Source: Norana najaformis (Eukaryota; Annelida; Clitellata; Crassiclitellata; Hormogastridae). Taken from it: DNA of 64,000 nt. The notes under the pieces were generated by a model. The model saw nothing but the letters and a program-made list of their open reading frames with translations. It ran no database searches and was not told the DNA's origin. The translations under genes were made by a program, and so were the position numbers. Position 1 is the first letter of the stretch. Each line of letters begins with the position of its first letter. The stretch is taken from the NCBI GenBank assembly GCA_964023275.1, contig OZ029926.1, forward strand, positions 26,435,568 to 26,499,567, in the 5' to 3' direction. Positions 41,901-53,600 of this stretch are shown here, in pieces.

Positions 41901-42474
41901 GGTGGATGGTGTTTGGAATTGAAGCAAGAAGAGCGATAATGGGAAGAGGAAGGATACGATTTTTGGAAAAGTAATGGTTTCAGTTTTGAGTGAAAGACCA
42001 GCGCAGAATTTGCATGAGGTGAAGTGTTGATGAGTTCGTATGATGAATCAGATAGATAACTGTCGTAATTCTGGTGAGAGTTTATTTCAGAGGGGTGTAG
42101 GTAGCTATGGCTATGCAGCGATTTCCAAGTTTTAGGGATGAGGCAAAGAAGTGTTAGGACAGAAGAGCAGATTGAACGAGAGTGGTTGGATTGTAAATAG
42201 CTGGCGAAGATAACAGGGTTCGGAGGAGTGCAGTGTGTTATTGGTAAGTAATAGGACTTTGTAATAGGACTTTCTAATCGTTCAGAGGTTTAAGCCAGCG
42301 ACGTGAAATCAGAACAGGAGTTATATGATGGTGTTTAGGAGTTTTGGTGACAGCACGAGCGAGAGGATTCTAGAAGCTTGAGGTCGGTTTATTAAACCCG
42401 AGATTACTGAATTTAAGCAAATAATGACTGTCTTATGAACATTTAATAATAATAATAATGTAACGACCCTCCCG

Positions 42475-42990
42475 CTTGACTGAGGTCGTTGAAAGTGAGG
42501 TACCTAAGTGACCTAGTGAAATAACCTAGTTAAGTGTACCTAAGGTTTAAGGTACCTAAGTTAAGTGTACCTATGGTTAATGTACCCAAGGGTACCTAAG
42601 GTTCATAGTAAAGGTACCTAAAGTCCATAGTTAAAGTGCTTAAGGTCTATAGTTAAAGCACCTAAGGTTTAGGTATCCAAGGGTACCTAAGGTCCATAGT
42701 TAAGGTACCTAAAGTCTATAGTAAAAGTACCTAATCGTAATCTCGAGATTTCTACAGCGCTCAACGAAAGCTAAGTCGCGGGAACCAGCTTATTCACAGG
42801 CGCTCAGTCAAAACAAAATCGATAGGCAAAAGGGTCAAGATCCAGGAGTCAGGCACTCAGTCGGACGGCTACGTCTATAGTTAAGGTGCCTAAGGTCTAT
42901 AGCTAAGTGTAGGGCTACGTAAGGTTAAGGTATCCAAGGATACCTAAGATCTATAGGAAGGTACCTAATGGTACCTAAGGTGGCCTACAT
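42475..42990. repeat. Degenerate minisatellite based on GGTACCTAAGGT, interrupted by repeat A
   Basis: Irregular 24-34-base units mixing GGTACCTAAGGT and CTATAGTTAA. The array is split by a repeat-A copy at 42735-42872 and resumes with the same words (TCTATAGTTAAGGTGCC). Confidence 0.85.
42735..42872 (-). repeat. SINE-like repeat A, antisense copy inside a minisatellite
   Basis: CGTAATCTCGAGATTTCTA..., GGGAACCAGCTTATTCAC, AAAACAAAATCGATAGGC, ending CGGACGGCTACG. It is flanked on both sides by the GGTACCTAAGGT array, so it inserted after the array existed. Confidence 0.8.
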
Positions 42991-43411
42991 AAAGGGGAGA
43001 AGTGGTCTTAGATTAAGAAAATGAGAGAATTGCGTCGGATTTCATCGTCTTAGATTTCGTCTTGCGATTGGGCTTCATCTTGCCACGGGATCGTTGGCCC
43101 GTCTCAGCCTCGATCTAGAGTTCGTTGTTTGGCGGCTTCAGTTACACATGTAATTGTCGACTCAAAGCGTGGTGTTGGCAGTAAATCAATAAAGTGATTT
43201 GTAAAGGTGAAGGCTTTGTTAATTCAGCCTCCTGATATACCACGGGAGCCTTACCCGCGGACTTAACCATAGAACGGGTGCTGGTTAAGTCATCCTGGTG
43301 TACATTTGGACCAGCCGCCCGTTGAAATCATCGGTACCCCACAAATTTCGTCACACAACAACAACGTTACTGCTAGGCCTACTACTAATAATAATAACAC
43401 CTCGAGCAAAA

Positions 43412-43438
43412 ACTATATATATATATATACATATATAT
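43412..43438. repeat. AT dinucleotide run
   Basis: Short ATATAT tract with one interruption. Confidence 0.8.
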
Positions 43439-43629
43439 CAAAACCTATATTTACCAGATACGATAGCACACAAAATGACAAAATATTAAACAGATAGCTT
43501 ATGCGTAACGTGAAGATTATACACGAAATTCACCACAATATAATAATAATAATAATTTAATAATGTTAAGGATGATTAAGTTTGGAATCTACTGACTTAG
43601 ACCGAAAGGCTGTTTGTTCATTGACCCGG

Positions 43630-43735
43630 AACCGAACCCTTCCTGTCTATTGATTTGCTTTGACTGTGAATAAGCTGGTTCCCGCGACTTGGCTTTCTTT
43701 GGGCGCTGTAGAATCTCGAGCCTACGAGTACGAAA
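43630..43735 (+). repeat. SINE-like repeat A, sense copy
   Basis: GTGAATAAGCTGGTTCCCGC, GGCTTTCTTTGGGCGC and TGTAGAATCTCGAG, with a degraded tail. Closest to the 36480 copy. Confidence 0.75.
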
Positions 43736-44019
43736 ACAGCGTAGCTGTTCATCCTTTTCAAAATACTTGTATGTTATCATGTGTGTTATGGGAGTTCGAA
43801 TGAAAGCAATCTTTCTTAACTTATTTCCCAATTTTTTTGCGTTGAATAATTTAAATTGAAGTGCAGATGTTTCAATAAGCCATTAATACAACGAAAAACA
43901 GCAAACTAAAAACTTTTGTTATCGGTAGCAGTCAGAGAAACACAGGTAGGTTAATCACAACCCACCCTAACAGTTCCTTTCCCCCTTCTCTCTATGATAT
44001 TCTGGCAACCGGACTCGAT

Positions 44020-44142
44020 TCTTAACATGGCATCGTTGGTCAACCCCACGGACTTGACCCAGCGCTCGTGAATAAGCTGGTGCCCTACTCTTAGCTTTTT
44101 AAGTAGCGCTTTAGAAATTTCGAGATTACGATCACGATGTTG
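44020..44142 (+). repeat. SINE-like repeat A, divergent sense copy
   Basis: GTGAATAAGCTGGTGCCC, TAGCGCTTTAGAAATTTCG and AGATTACGATCACGATG. More diverged than the other sense copies. Confidence 0.65.
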
Positions 44143-44664
44143 TTGCTGTTGGCGTCCGTTTAATTTGCTAGGGCCTTAATCAACTGTTACATTGTCACAC
44201 AGTGCAGTACGCTTGATGGTAGCAATGTGTAATTATGGTGCGTGTTGTGATTGAAACCTGTGGAAAGAACCAGATTGATAGAAGCGAAATCTAAATCGAA
44301 CAGTTTGCATAATTTAAGGTACTGATGGGCATTAACAGCAGACTAAATCAGCTTTTCGCAAAAGGTTACATGGTTTGACTAGCAATTTCAGGTTATATTT
44401 AACTGATGGGATTCAAACAATGCATGCGGCAGGTCGTCAAGTCAGCATATTCTGGAGATTTCCTCTTGCATTGTGTTTGGGCAACACTTAAATTGAACTC
44501 TTTGTCTTGAATGCCTCTGTTTCTCTTGAGTGGCTGTATGTGAATTTCTGATTACAGTGTAATTAATCTTTATCTCTTAACCTTTATTGTTATAAATATG
44601 AAGGATTTTTTTAAATCAGCAAAAACATGTTCAGATTTAAAGAAGGAAAAATTCTGTAGGCTAA

Positions 44665-47600
44665 ATGCCGCCACGAAGAAGGAAGGTCTGTGATGATGAA
44701 GAAACAGTTTCAGCCAAGAAAAGTCGCCAGCAGACTGCTTCAGTTGCAGACATCGCTGAGAGGAGCGGGCCATCAAGGTCGAAGAAAACGAGCAAAGCGT
44801 CTTTGGCCAGCCTCAGTCCTGCTGAGAAACTTAGAAAGCAGTTGGATCTAGCAGTAGAAGTTCCTTCAGTCAACTCAGTGGGCAAAGAAGCCCAGGAGGA
44901 GATTAAGTCAAAGTATTTCAGTGCTGTTGACAGAGATGCAGTTCCTCTTAAAAAGAAGGAGGCCAACAAGCAAAACAAATCAGCTGCAAAGAAAGCCGAC
45001 TCTGGCAAAGGTGAAAAACTAGGCTGCAACAATAAACTTAACACTCAAATGGTTGACCAGACAAGAAAGGGTAAACGAACCAAAGTAGCAGAACCCGTTT
45101 CAGTATCAAAGGGTGGAAGAGAGGAGGAGCCAAATGAAGGGAAAGAAGTTGAGGAGGAGGAGGTTGTTTCTAAACGGAAAACACAAAGAAAGCATGCATC
45201 CAAGTCGAAAGCCAATGCAGACGACGGCCGCAGACAGTCTGCAGGTGAAGCGGATTTAAAGGCACACAGAAACGCTAGACCATTGACTGTCACTCGTCCA
45301 AAGAAGAAATCCAGTTCAGCAGGAGGAGGAGGGGAAAGAGGAGTGGGAGGAGGATTAGAGAGAGATGAAGAGCCATCGGCTGATGCACGCAGCAGCTCCA
45401 CAGACTCCGAATCTGAATGGGAAGAAGTTGAAGGTACGTTTTTGTGTTAAAAGTTTTCCATCTGAACATCATAGTTTTTCTGTTTGTTTTTAATTAACTA
45501 TGAGTTTATTATTACCTGGAAAAATATGATAGTCAATTGTTTTTGATTGCAGCATTTTTTGTTTGCTTATCTAAATGTTGGATTTTAAAAATTTCAGAGG
45601 AGTTTCACTGCATCGTTATTTTTGTGGATTCTCCATTTCTTCATTCTTTGCTGTAACTTTAAGTGTGTGTTTGTGGGGCCCAGACTAATCATTTGGGTTG
45701 CAATGGTGTCGGTTTTGGTGATTTATTTATTTTGAATGTCAAAGCCGAGTGAAGACTTGGTGCCTGATTTAGTTTCTTTAAGGACAGGAGATGGACAGCA
45801 TCGGATGAAAGCAGTAGCTGCTCTGCTTCACGTGTGTTGACTCGTTTCTTTTATTCACTCCAGTGTCGTTTTTTATCTGTTCAGAGCTGCCAGGAGTCGA
45901 TGAAGAGGAAGAACCGTGGAAGTCACAGTTGCCAGATAAACCGGTTCAGATAACATTCGAAGCATCGGAGCTGATGAACAAAAAACGGTGAGCAATTGGA
46001 GAAAGTTGAAGAATTTCTGGAGTTACTTTGCCTGGCTGGACATCATCTTTAGTACGTGCATTTGTTTCAGACTCTGAGAGACAAAGAAATTTAGCTTGGG
46101 TTTTAATTAAATGCTTGACTTTCTTGCAACATGAATCTTTTAGATGGATGTTCAGATGAAGAGCAATTACTTTAAATCCTTACTTGAAATTGTTTGACAG
46201 AAAGAAAGGAAGTTTTGACGTGAAGGAATACTTCAGGCGACAGCTAAACCGATTTCGCACGGAGACACAGGAAAATGCTCACAAGGTAATCGTTGTGTTT
46301 ACACTGGGTGGCGTGTGGTAAGAGAACATCAGACAACTTCAAAAAACTTACAAGGGCCGTCTTAGGTTTACAAGGCTTTCTGAGAGACTTGTTTGTTTCT
46401 GGTGAGCTCAGGGTTTAAGACATTACAAGTCTGTCTTGAAATTTGGTTTGTTTCTCAGCAAAGAATCTGTTAATTATGCGGATTAAAATAAATTAAGAGG
46501 TCAGTTGATCAGTCATTTGCTTGCCTTGTGAATGAATAGAGCGTTTTCTTTGTTGTTCCTTACAGGTGCATCTGCTCTGCCTTTTGTCTCACGGACAATT
46601 CAAGAACTGGGTCTGCTGTAACATCATGCTTCAGTCGATCGCACTGTCACTCATTCCATCAGAATTCACAGGCAGTTCATGCAACAAATGGGTTCTTCAT
46701 CAGCTCATGATGTTTACGCGATGGTTCAAAAAAACCATCTCTCTCAAAGAAAGTGAATCAGATAAGATGGATGTCATGGAGCAACTGGTAACAGGCTTCA
46801 CTCTTCTTCCTCCTATTTCTGCTCTTTGAAATCATCATTGTCATCATCATCATCATCGCAATCGTAATCACCACTGAACTTAACACTTTGTTTCTGTATC
46901 TGTGGATGAACGTGTGTGATGACCGTTTGCCGTATCCACAGTGTGGTGTCATGCTATCTGTTTCCGGTCTGTTTGTTTATCCAGTGTTCAGTTATTTGTT
47001 CCAACTGCTTTTCGGATATTCTAGTCCACCTGGATTCCAGTCTGGCGCTTGGCCCCTTTCAGTATTTTTGGGCTTTATTCACTGAAGACCAGCCAACGAG
47101 GACCGTTGTTTGGTCCTCATCGTTGGCTGCACGTCCAAAGAAATGCAGTCAGTCTGTATCCCCGACTTACAGCATAAGTTGGTCCATTTCACGTCTTTCT
47201 TTGATCTCTTCCTGTTACTGTTGTGGTCTGTGTAAGGCATTTCAAAATTCCTCTCAGGACCCACGTGTCTCCTGATTTATTTTTGTGATTCTAGAATTTA
47301 ATCTTATGATAAACTTAACATTATCAAAACTCACTAGTGTCCTCATTACATATAGGAGTTGGAATGTTTAACGCATTCAGGACCATGTAATCTTAGTTAT
47401 GTGAGCAACCCACATCAGTAAATTCTGTTGAAATGTTTTTGAAATTGGTTTCAGAGTGACCAACTTTTGTCTCGATTCTCCGAACGGAAGGCTACGTCGG
47501 AACATGAATTCATTCTTGTACGTGAGTCTTGAGTCACATTGTAGAGGATTTGGTGCATTCTATTTTGAAGTTTTTAAAAAGTTTTGCCATAGCTTCAAAA

Positions 47601-50600
47601 CAGTAGTAAATATTCTGATGCATACGCTTTAGCACGTGATGTTGTATGTGAAATGGAATTTGATTTGTTTGATTTGTTACGTGATTTGGTACGTGATTTG
47701 GTACGTGATTTGGTACGTGATTTGGTACGTGATTTGGTGTGTGTGTCAGTGTGAAATGCTATGCAATGAGTCTGAATGTTGTGGGCTAACCCACGAGTGA
47801 TGTGCAGCAGGACAAAGGATGGCATTTGATTTTACTTGAGTGCAGCACCACAGTTGATATACATGTGTCAGTAATTCAGTTCTGGGTCAAGGTAGCCGTT
47901 TGGACAGAGCATTTGGCCTGTAACATGGGCGTTTGGGTAGAGCGTTTGACCTGTAATGTGACCATTTGGATAGAGCGTTCGGCCTGTAACATGGCCGTTT
48001 GGAGAGAGCATTCGGCTTGTAACATGGCCGTTTGGATAGAGTTTTCGGCCTGTAACATGGGCGTTTGGGTAGAGCGTTTGACTTGTAATGTGACCAGTTG
48101 GATAGAGCGTTCAGCTTGTAACATGGCCGTTTGGATAGAGCGTTCGGCTTGTAACGTGGCCGTTTGGATAGAGCGTTCGGCTTGTAACGTGGCCGTTTGG
48201 ATAGAGCATTTGGCTTGTAATGTGGCCGTTTGGATAGAGTGTTTGGCTTGTAACACAGAGAGTACAAGTTCGAGCCTCCTCCCTTAGGTGGTTACGGTGT
48301 AGGGACCTTGAACAAGCGTTTCACTCAATTGCTTCATACCTTGGATTCAGATTTGCACACGTAAAAAATGCAGAATATTAATAATAATAATAATCAACAG
48401 ATGGCAGCAGAGCCAGGGTCATTCATTTTGTTTTTCTTAGAAGTTTGCTGTTTGTTTATTTTCAGATGTTTGCGATTAGCTGTCGTTCGATTGGTCTGTT
48501 AACGCGTCTTGTTTACTCCCTGCAGCCAATCACGTTCAAACCAACTGATTTGGTGAGCAGTAAGCACAAGCGTTTTATTCGAGTAAAACAGCTGCTAAAA
48601 CAGTTTCTCATCAGCTGAATTAATCTGGAAAACGATGAGGATCGTACAATCCATTCTGTCATTTCTATAGGATTCGTCCGTATAGTTGTTTCAGTGCGTC
48701 TGTCCTGCTGTGTATACAGTGCTTCTGAGGGGCCCCTGAAGGCGCTGTGCACTGGTTCAGATGGCTGTGTATCTGTGTCGTGTTCCTCAGATCTTAATTT
48801 CTGTGATGGTTTAGCCTTAACCAGCATACTAGAACTTTTTATGAACATAATGTTTTCATTTGTGCACTTTAGAAGAAAAACAAGCACGTAAAAAATCCAT
48901 CAACATCAGTGCAAAAACAGAAAGATGAGTCGCAGAAAAAAAATTTTCAGAAATCTAATACGAAAAGTAAATCCACAACAGATAGAAATTCAAAGAAAAT
49001 TATTCATTTGTCATCTGCTTCTGGAAAGAAAAACAGAAATTCAAATGATGACAGCCAATTGGAAGTCAGCCAATCAAATGCTGTGGCTCGCTTTCAAAGG
49101 AGCCAATCAGGTGCAAGCATCAAAAAGGAAGCGACTCAAGACAATATTTTGAAAACTAAGAACCGTCAGCCGCGACATTGTGGGTCAAAGGTGAATTATG
49201 ACGAAGGTGCAAATAACGTTGATTTGGAGAGTGAAGAAGACGAGTGGAAAGAAGAAACAGAAGATGGTTCGGAGTCAACCAATTCAGAGACGGAGTCCAA
49301 ATCGGAAAGAAGAAATTCTGGCAAAAGGAAAAGAAACAGGTTGAAGTCATAATTGTTGCCTTAACTTAGTACACTGAAAATCCACTGAGGTCTTTTGCAG
49401 TGGCTTTGGTTTACTCTGTGTTTCATTCCTTGAAAGATAGAATGGTCAACTAAAGATAGGCACGTTTTCTTATGCATCTTTGTGAGAAAAGCCGAGAGCT
49501 GGAGTCTCATCTAAGAAAGATCATAGTAGATATAATAGATATATTGTTACTAAAATGAGATTCTGATTGCAGCTCAGTGTAGGAAGTGAGTCAGGTAAGA
49601 TAAAATACGGGGTTGGCGTCTGAATTTATTGCATCCTTTGCTTTTTATCTTGGAATCTAGAAGTTCAGGTGATGACTTTGAAGAGTCAAAAGTTGCCTTT
49701 CGTCGATCGACGTCTTCCAGGAAGAAGCTGACAAAACAAGAACGACGACAACGGTTGAAAAAGATGTCAGCTGCCAAATACGAAATCTTGGAGGAGGATC
49801 GATCACTAATCGCGAACAAATCTTTTGGTTGTACTTTTGTTACGCTGGATCGTACTTGCATATTCTTTAACAGTTGTACAGCATTGTTACCAGTAACTGT
49901 AATTGTGAAGTTGTATAGGGCCTCTTCAAGGGAACTGTTCAGAGACCCTCCCAAACTGCCAACACACCACAGTCAAACACATCGGTTTTCTGTGCTTATG
50001 CTAGCGATGCACCAGGTAGCGATAATCTGGTCTGTAGGGTTTTATGCGTCGTCACTGTCGGGTGAGATGCAGATTCCTCAAATGACGACTACGTTGATCT
50101 GTGTGATTGAATTATGAGAGGGTCATGGACATGTCATGTGATGGATGTGTTGCTGTTGTCGTTGCTCAGGTTCTGATTGGTGGACAGAAATCTACTTGGA
50201 GGACGAAGACAAATGGATCTGTGAGTATAGGCGGCCAATGACAGCCTGCGGCACTGAATGGCCTTTCAAGGTCTCTCCTTTTATAAATCAACATGAACAG
50301 CAGGGCAGACATTCCTCAGTGCAAGATCTGTGGACTTGTTGCATGACAGATATACATGTATACTGTTGCAGTGGATGCTATCATGGCTAAAAGAAGTGGT
50401 TGTTGAATAACGCTGGACTTTGCTGTAGGCCTAACACAGATGAAATATCGTCTGAGTCACTTGAAAACCAAGTTACGTTATTATGTTATGTTAACATGAT
50501 CAAAATCTCGAAAAGATAAATGCCTTTGGGAATTAATGCCTGTATCCCATTGTTATCCCATTGTTCTGTAACTAGTGGCCTCCGTAGGTCATCATCTCTG

Positions 50601-53600
50601 GCGTGATTAGGAGACGGTTTGTTGTATGTTCAACTGCCTGAGGTGGACTTTGCTGCAGTCACAACTTGAGCACTTTCTGTACTCGACTGAGGTGAAACTC
50701 TTGTAATTTGGATTATATTGTTCTAAGGAGATTTTCCTTTTGACTGTTTTTCAGGTGTAAATGGATCTCGGCTTCTTCTAAACCATCCGGAATCAGTTGA
50801 ACAACAGGCAACAAAACCATTGTCCTACATCCTGGCTTTTGACAACGGTGAGTGCCATCTGGCATTTCGATGCTTTTTCTTGTATTCAGCTGCTGATGCA
50901 GGGTGAAGGGATACACTCGGAAGGGAGAAGAAGAGAAAATGAGGAATCACTTTAAGACACACGTTGGAACCGGGTAGAAGAGGAATTACATACTGTGTTC
51001 CACAAGAACAGTTTCTCAGTCTGCCTTAAGTTGCATCTGTTACTTTAGATAGCCATGCCACAGTTGATGTGACAGGCACCTATGGAGTGCTAGACAAATA
51101 CTGGGTTAAAGTATGACATAAGCCAGACTGATGTCTAGCATGTTGTGTCTTGTTTGGTCGTGAAGCACAGAGGCGTTTATGGGACATTGTTAGCTGGAGG
51201 TGACAACAGCTGTGCTTCTGTCACCAGACAGCCTGTGGCTGTGACAAGAGAGAGTATGTGATGTTTTTGGGTAGAAAGGCATGGATTCTGTTTGGTTGGT
51301 GAGGGAATGAATGCCTAACGTATGATGGTGGACATTGTAACATGGTGTTGCCACATTGGCATAGACTGAAACGATGAGAGGGTTTTGTGAAAGGCAGCAC
51401 GTGTGACACGTATCTGATGCATCGTTTTAGATGATGGCGTTAAAGATGTAACAAAGAAGTACGCAAGCGACTGGTTGTCATCAGCGAAAAAAATCCGGCT
51501 GGACGAATCGTGGTGGAAGAACGTTCTATCTCCTTTCCAGAAAGCAGAATGTGAGAGGGACGTCAAAGAAGAAGCATATGTCAAAGGTCAGGCCCTATAC
51601 TCCTTCTGCCCATCAGGTCAGCTGTAAGGTTTTATTAGCCAGTGGTAAATAGCTGAGCGGCTGGAGTCATCCGATGACTTAAGGCTTCAGTGGAAGGTGT
51701 TTGCATGTGACGTTGTCAGAGGACAGAACCAGAGATGGTGTTACCAGTATCAAGAGATATCCTTTGGAAAGAAAGCTGAGGAGCTGTTGACAAACAGGTC
51801 TTAAATGGTTTCTTATCTGGTCTTTTTCTCCTTTATCTGTCCGTGTAAATGTCTCTCTTTTGTTTTTCGTCAGAGCAACTTCTCAAGAAGCCGATTCCAA
51901 CGAGTATTTCCGATTTCAAAAACCACTCCCTGTGAGTTTCTAATTTTTACAACTGTCTTCTCATTTGATCTTTTACGTATTTACATCATAAGCTGCTCTT
52001 CACAGAGCTTCTCTGAGATGATCCCTAAAGGGAGCTCAAGAAATTTCCACTGCTCTATCCAGTCGGCTGCCAAGCCCCACAAGAAATACTTTCTAACTGT
52101 AATTAGTAACTTCTAATGCACCAGAGTCTAATGCATCAACCGATGGTGCACCGAAGCCAGGCTGCAGTCAAGTCAATATCCAGAAGGTCGGTGCACTAGA
52201 CAGAGAGGCAGTCTATGGTGGATTACCAATATAGTTCAGCTATAGTTGCAGTTCCTTCACAGTGTTTCTTGTTACAGTTCTTCTTTTTGTTGTCTGAAGA
52301 CGTAACTATTAATGCATTCCACATGAATTTCTGTGTTTTGCCTCCTGTTTGTCTGTGTTGTTCTTCTGTTGCCTTCTTCTTAAAGATTTATTTTTTCATC
52401 TGAACAGTGGCCCTTTAGACGGTAGTTGCCCTTTTTCAAAGTAACAAAGTCTGTGTGAAAAAGTTGAACTGTAATACAGAGTTAGTTTTTAATTTAGTCC
52501 ATCCTGGTTATGTGTAGTTATGCACTGAAGCGTCACTTGCTGAAGTATGAGGCCATCTATCCACCGACGGCTCCTGTTCTGGGTCACATACGCGGGGAGC
52601 CAGTCTATCCGAGAGACTGTGTTCGCTGTGTGAGTCTTTTCTTCTTTCCTTCGATCCTTTTCTCACTTTCTGTTGCCTGTTTACGTTATTTTAGCCATTT
52701 ATTGACAGAACAGCTGCACCGTATTATCTCAATAACAACATTCAGAACAAAATCAGAATTTACAGTGATTGATTGATTCAATAGTCAAAAGGTCAATCCA
52801 GAATGGTCAGAGGTAAGGCTGGATTGGCCTATTTCCAGGCAATATTTTAGCAGTAATGACAGGGCATTTATTAGCATAAAGCGTAGTAAAAAGCATTCAT
52901 GTATCAGTAGTTCGTTTATTTTCATGTTTTCCTGCATGCTAAATATATCAGAACTTTATAGAGTCGATATTGGAATAACCTTATGACAAGGTAAACACTG
53001 ATGAAATATTTCTCTAGTTCTCCGTGACCCAAATAGCTTCAGTGTAGCCTTGGAAGAGACTTTTTGCAGGTCGTGTAGTTCGGTTTGTTTTGCGTTTGTA
53101 GCTTCATTCCCGCGAGAAATGGTTGCTCGAAGGTCGTCTGGTTAGGGTCAGTGGTTGCTGTTCTTCAGCTAGAGCATTTTGTGTTGTTTAAAGATACCTG
53201 GGAAAGATAATTTCTTGAGAGATGATTGGTTAATCAATTCAGCAAGTCAGCTTATTGCTGAATAGGTTCTGAAACGGTGGATTAACAGACGTTGCAAGGA
53301 CTTTGTTCGTCTGCTTTGTTCATCTGGTCAGTTCACCTGCTTTGTTCATCTGCTCAGTTCACCTGCTTTGTTCATCTGGTCAGTTCACCTGCTTTGTTCA
53401 TCTGCTCAGTTCACCTGCTTTGTTCATCTGCTCAGTTCACCTGCTTTGTTCATCTGCTCTGTTCACCTGCTTTGTTCATCTGGTCAGTTCACCTGCTTTG
53501 TTCATCTGCTCAGTTCACCTGCTTTGTTCATCTGGTCAGTTCACCTGCTTTGTTCATCTGGTCAGTTCACCTGCTTTGTTCATCTGGTCAGTTCACCTGC

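Noticed and set aside
44665..45401. Minus-strand ORFs opposite the first XPC exon
   Set aside because: Antisense shadows of a Lys/Glu-rich coding exon.
47876..48287. Repetitive ORFs on both strands
   Set aside because: Product of the 33-bp minisatellite, whose period is a multiple of three.
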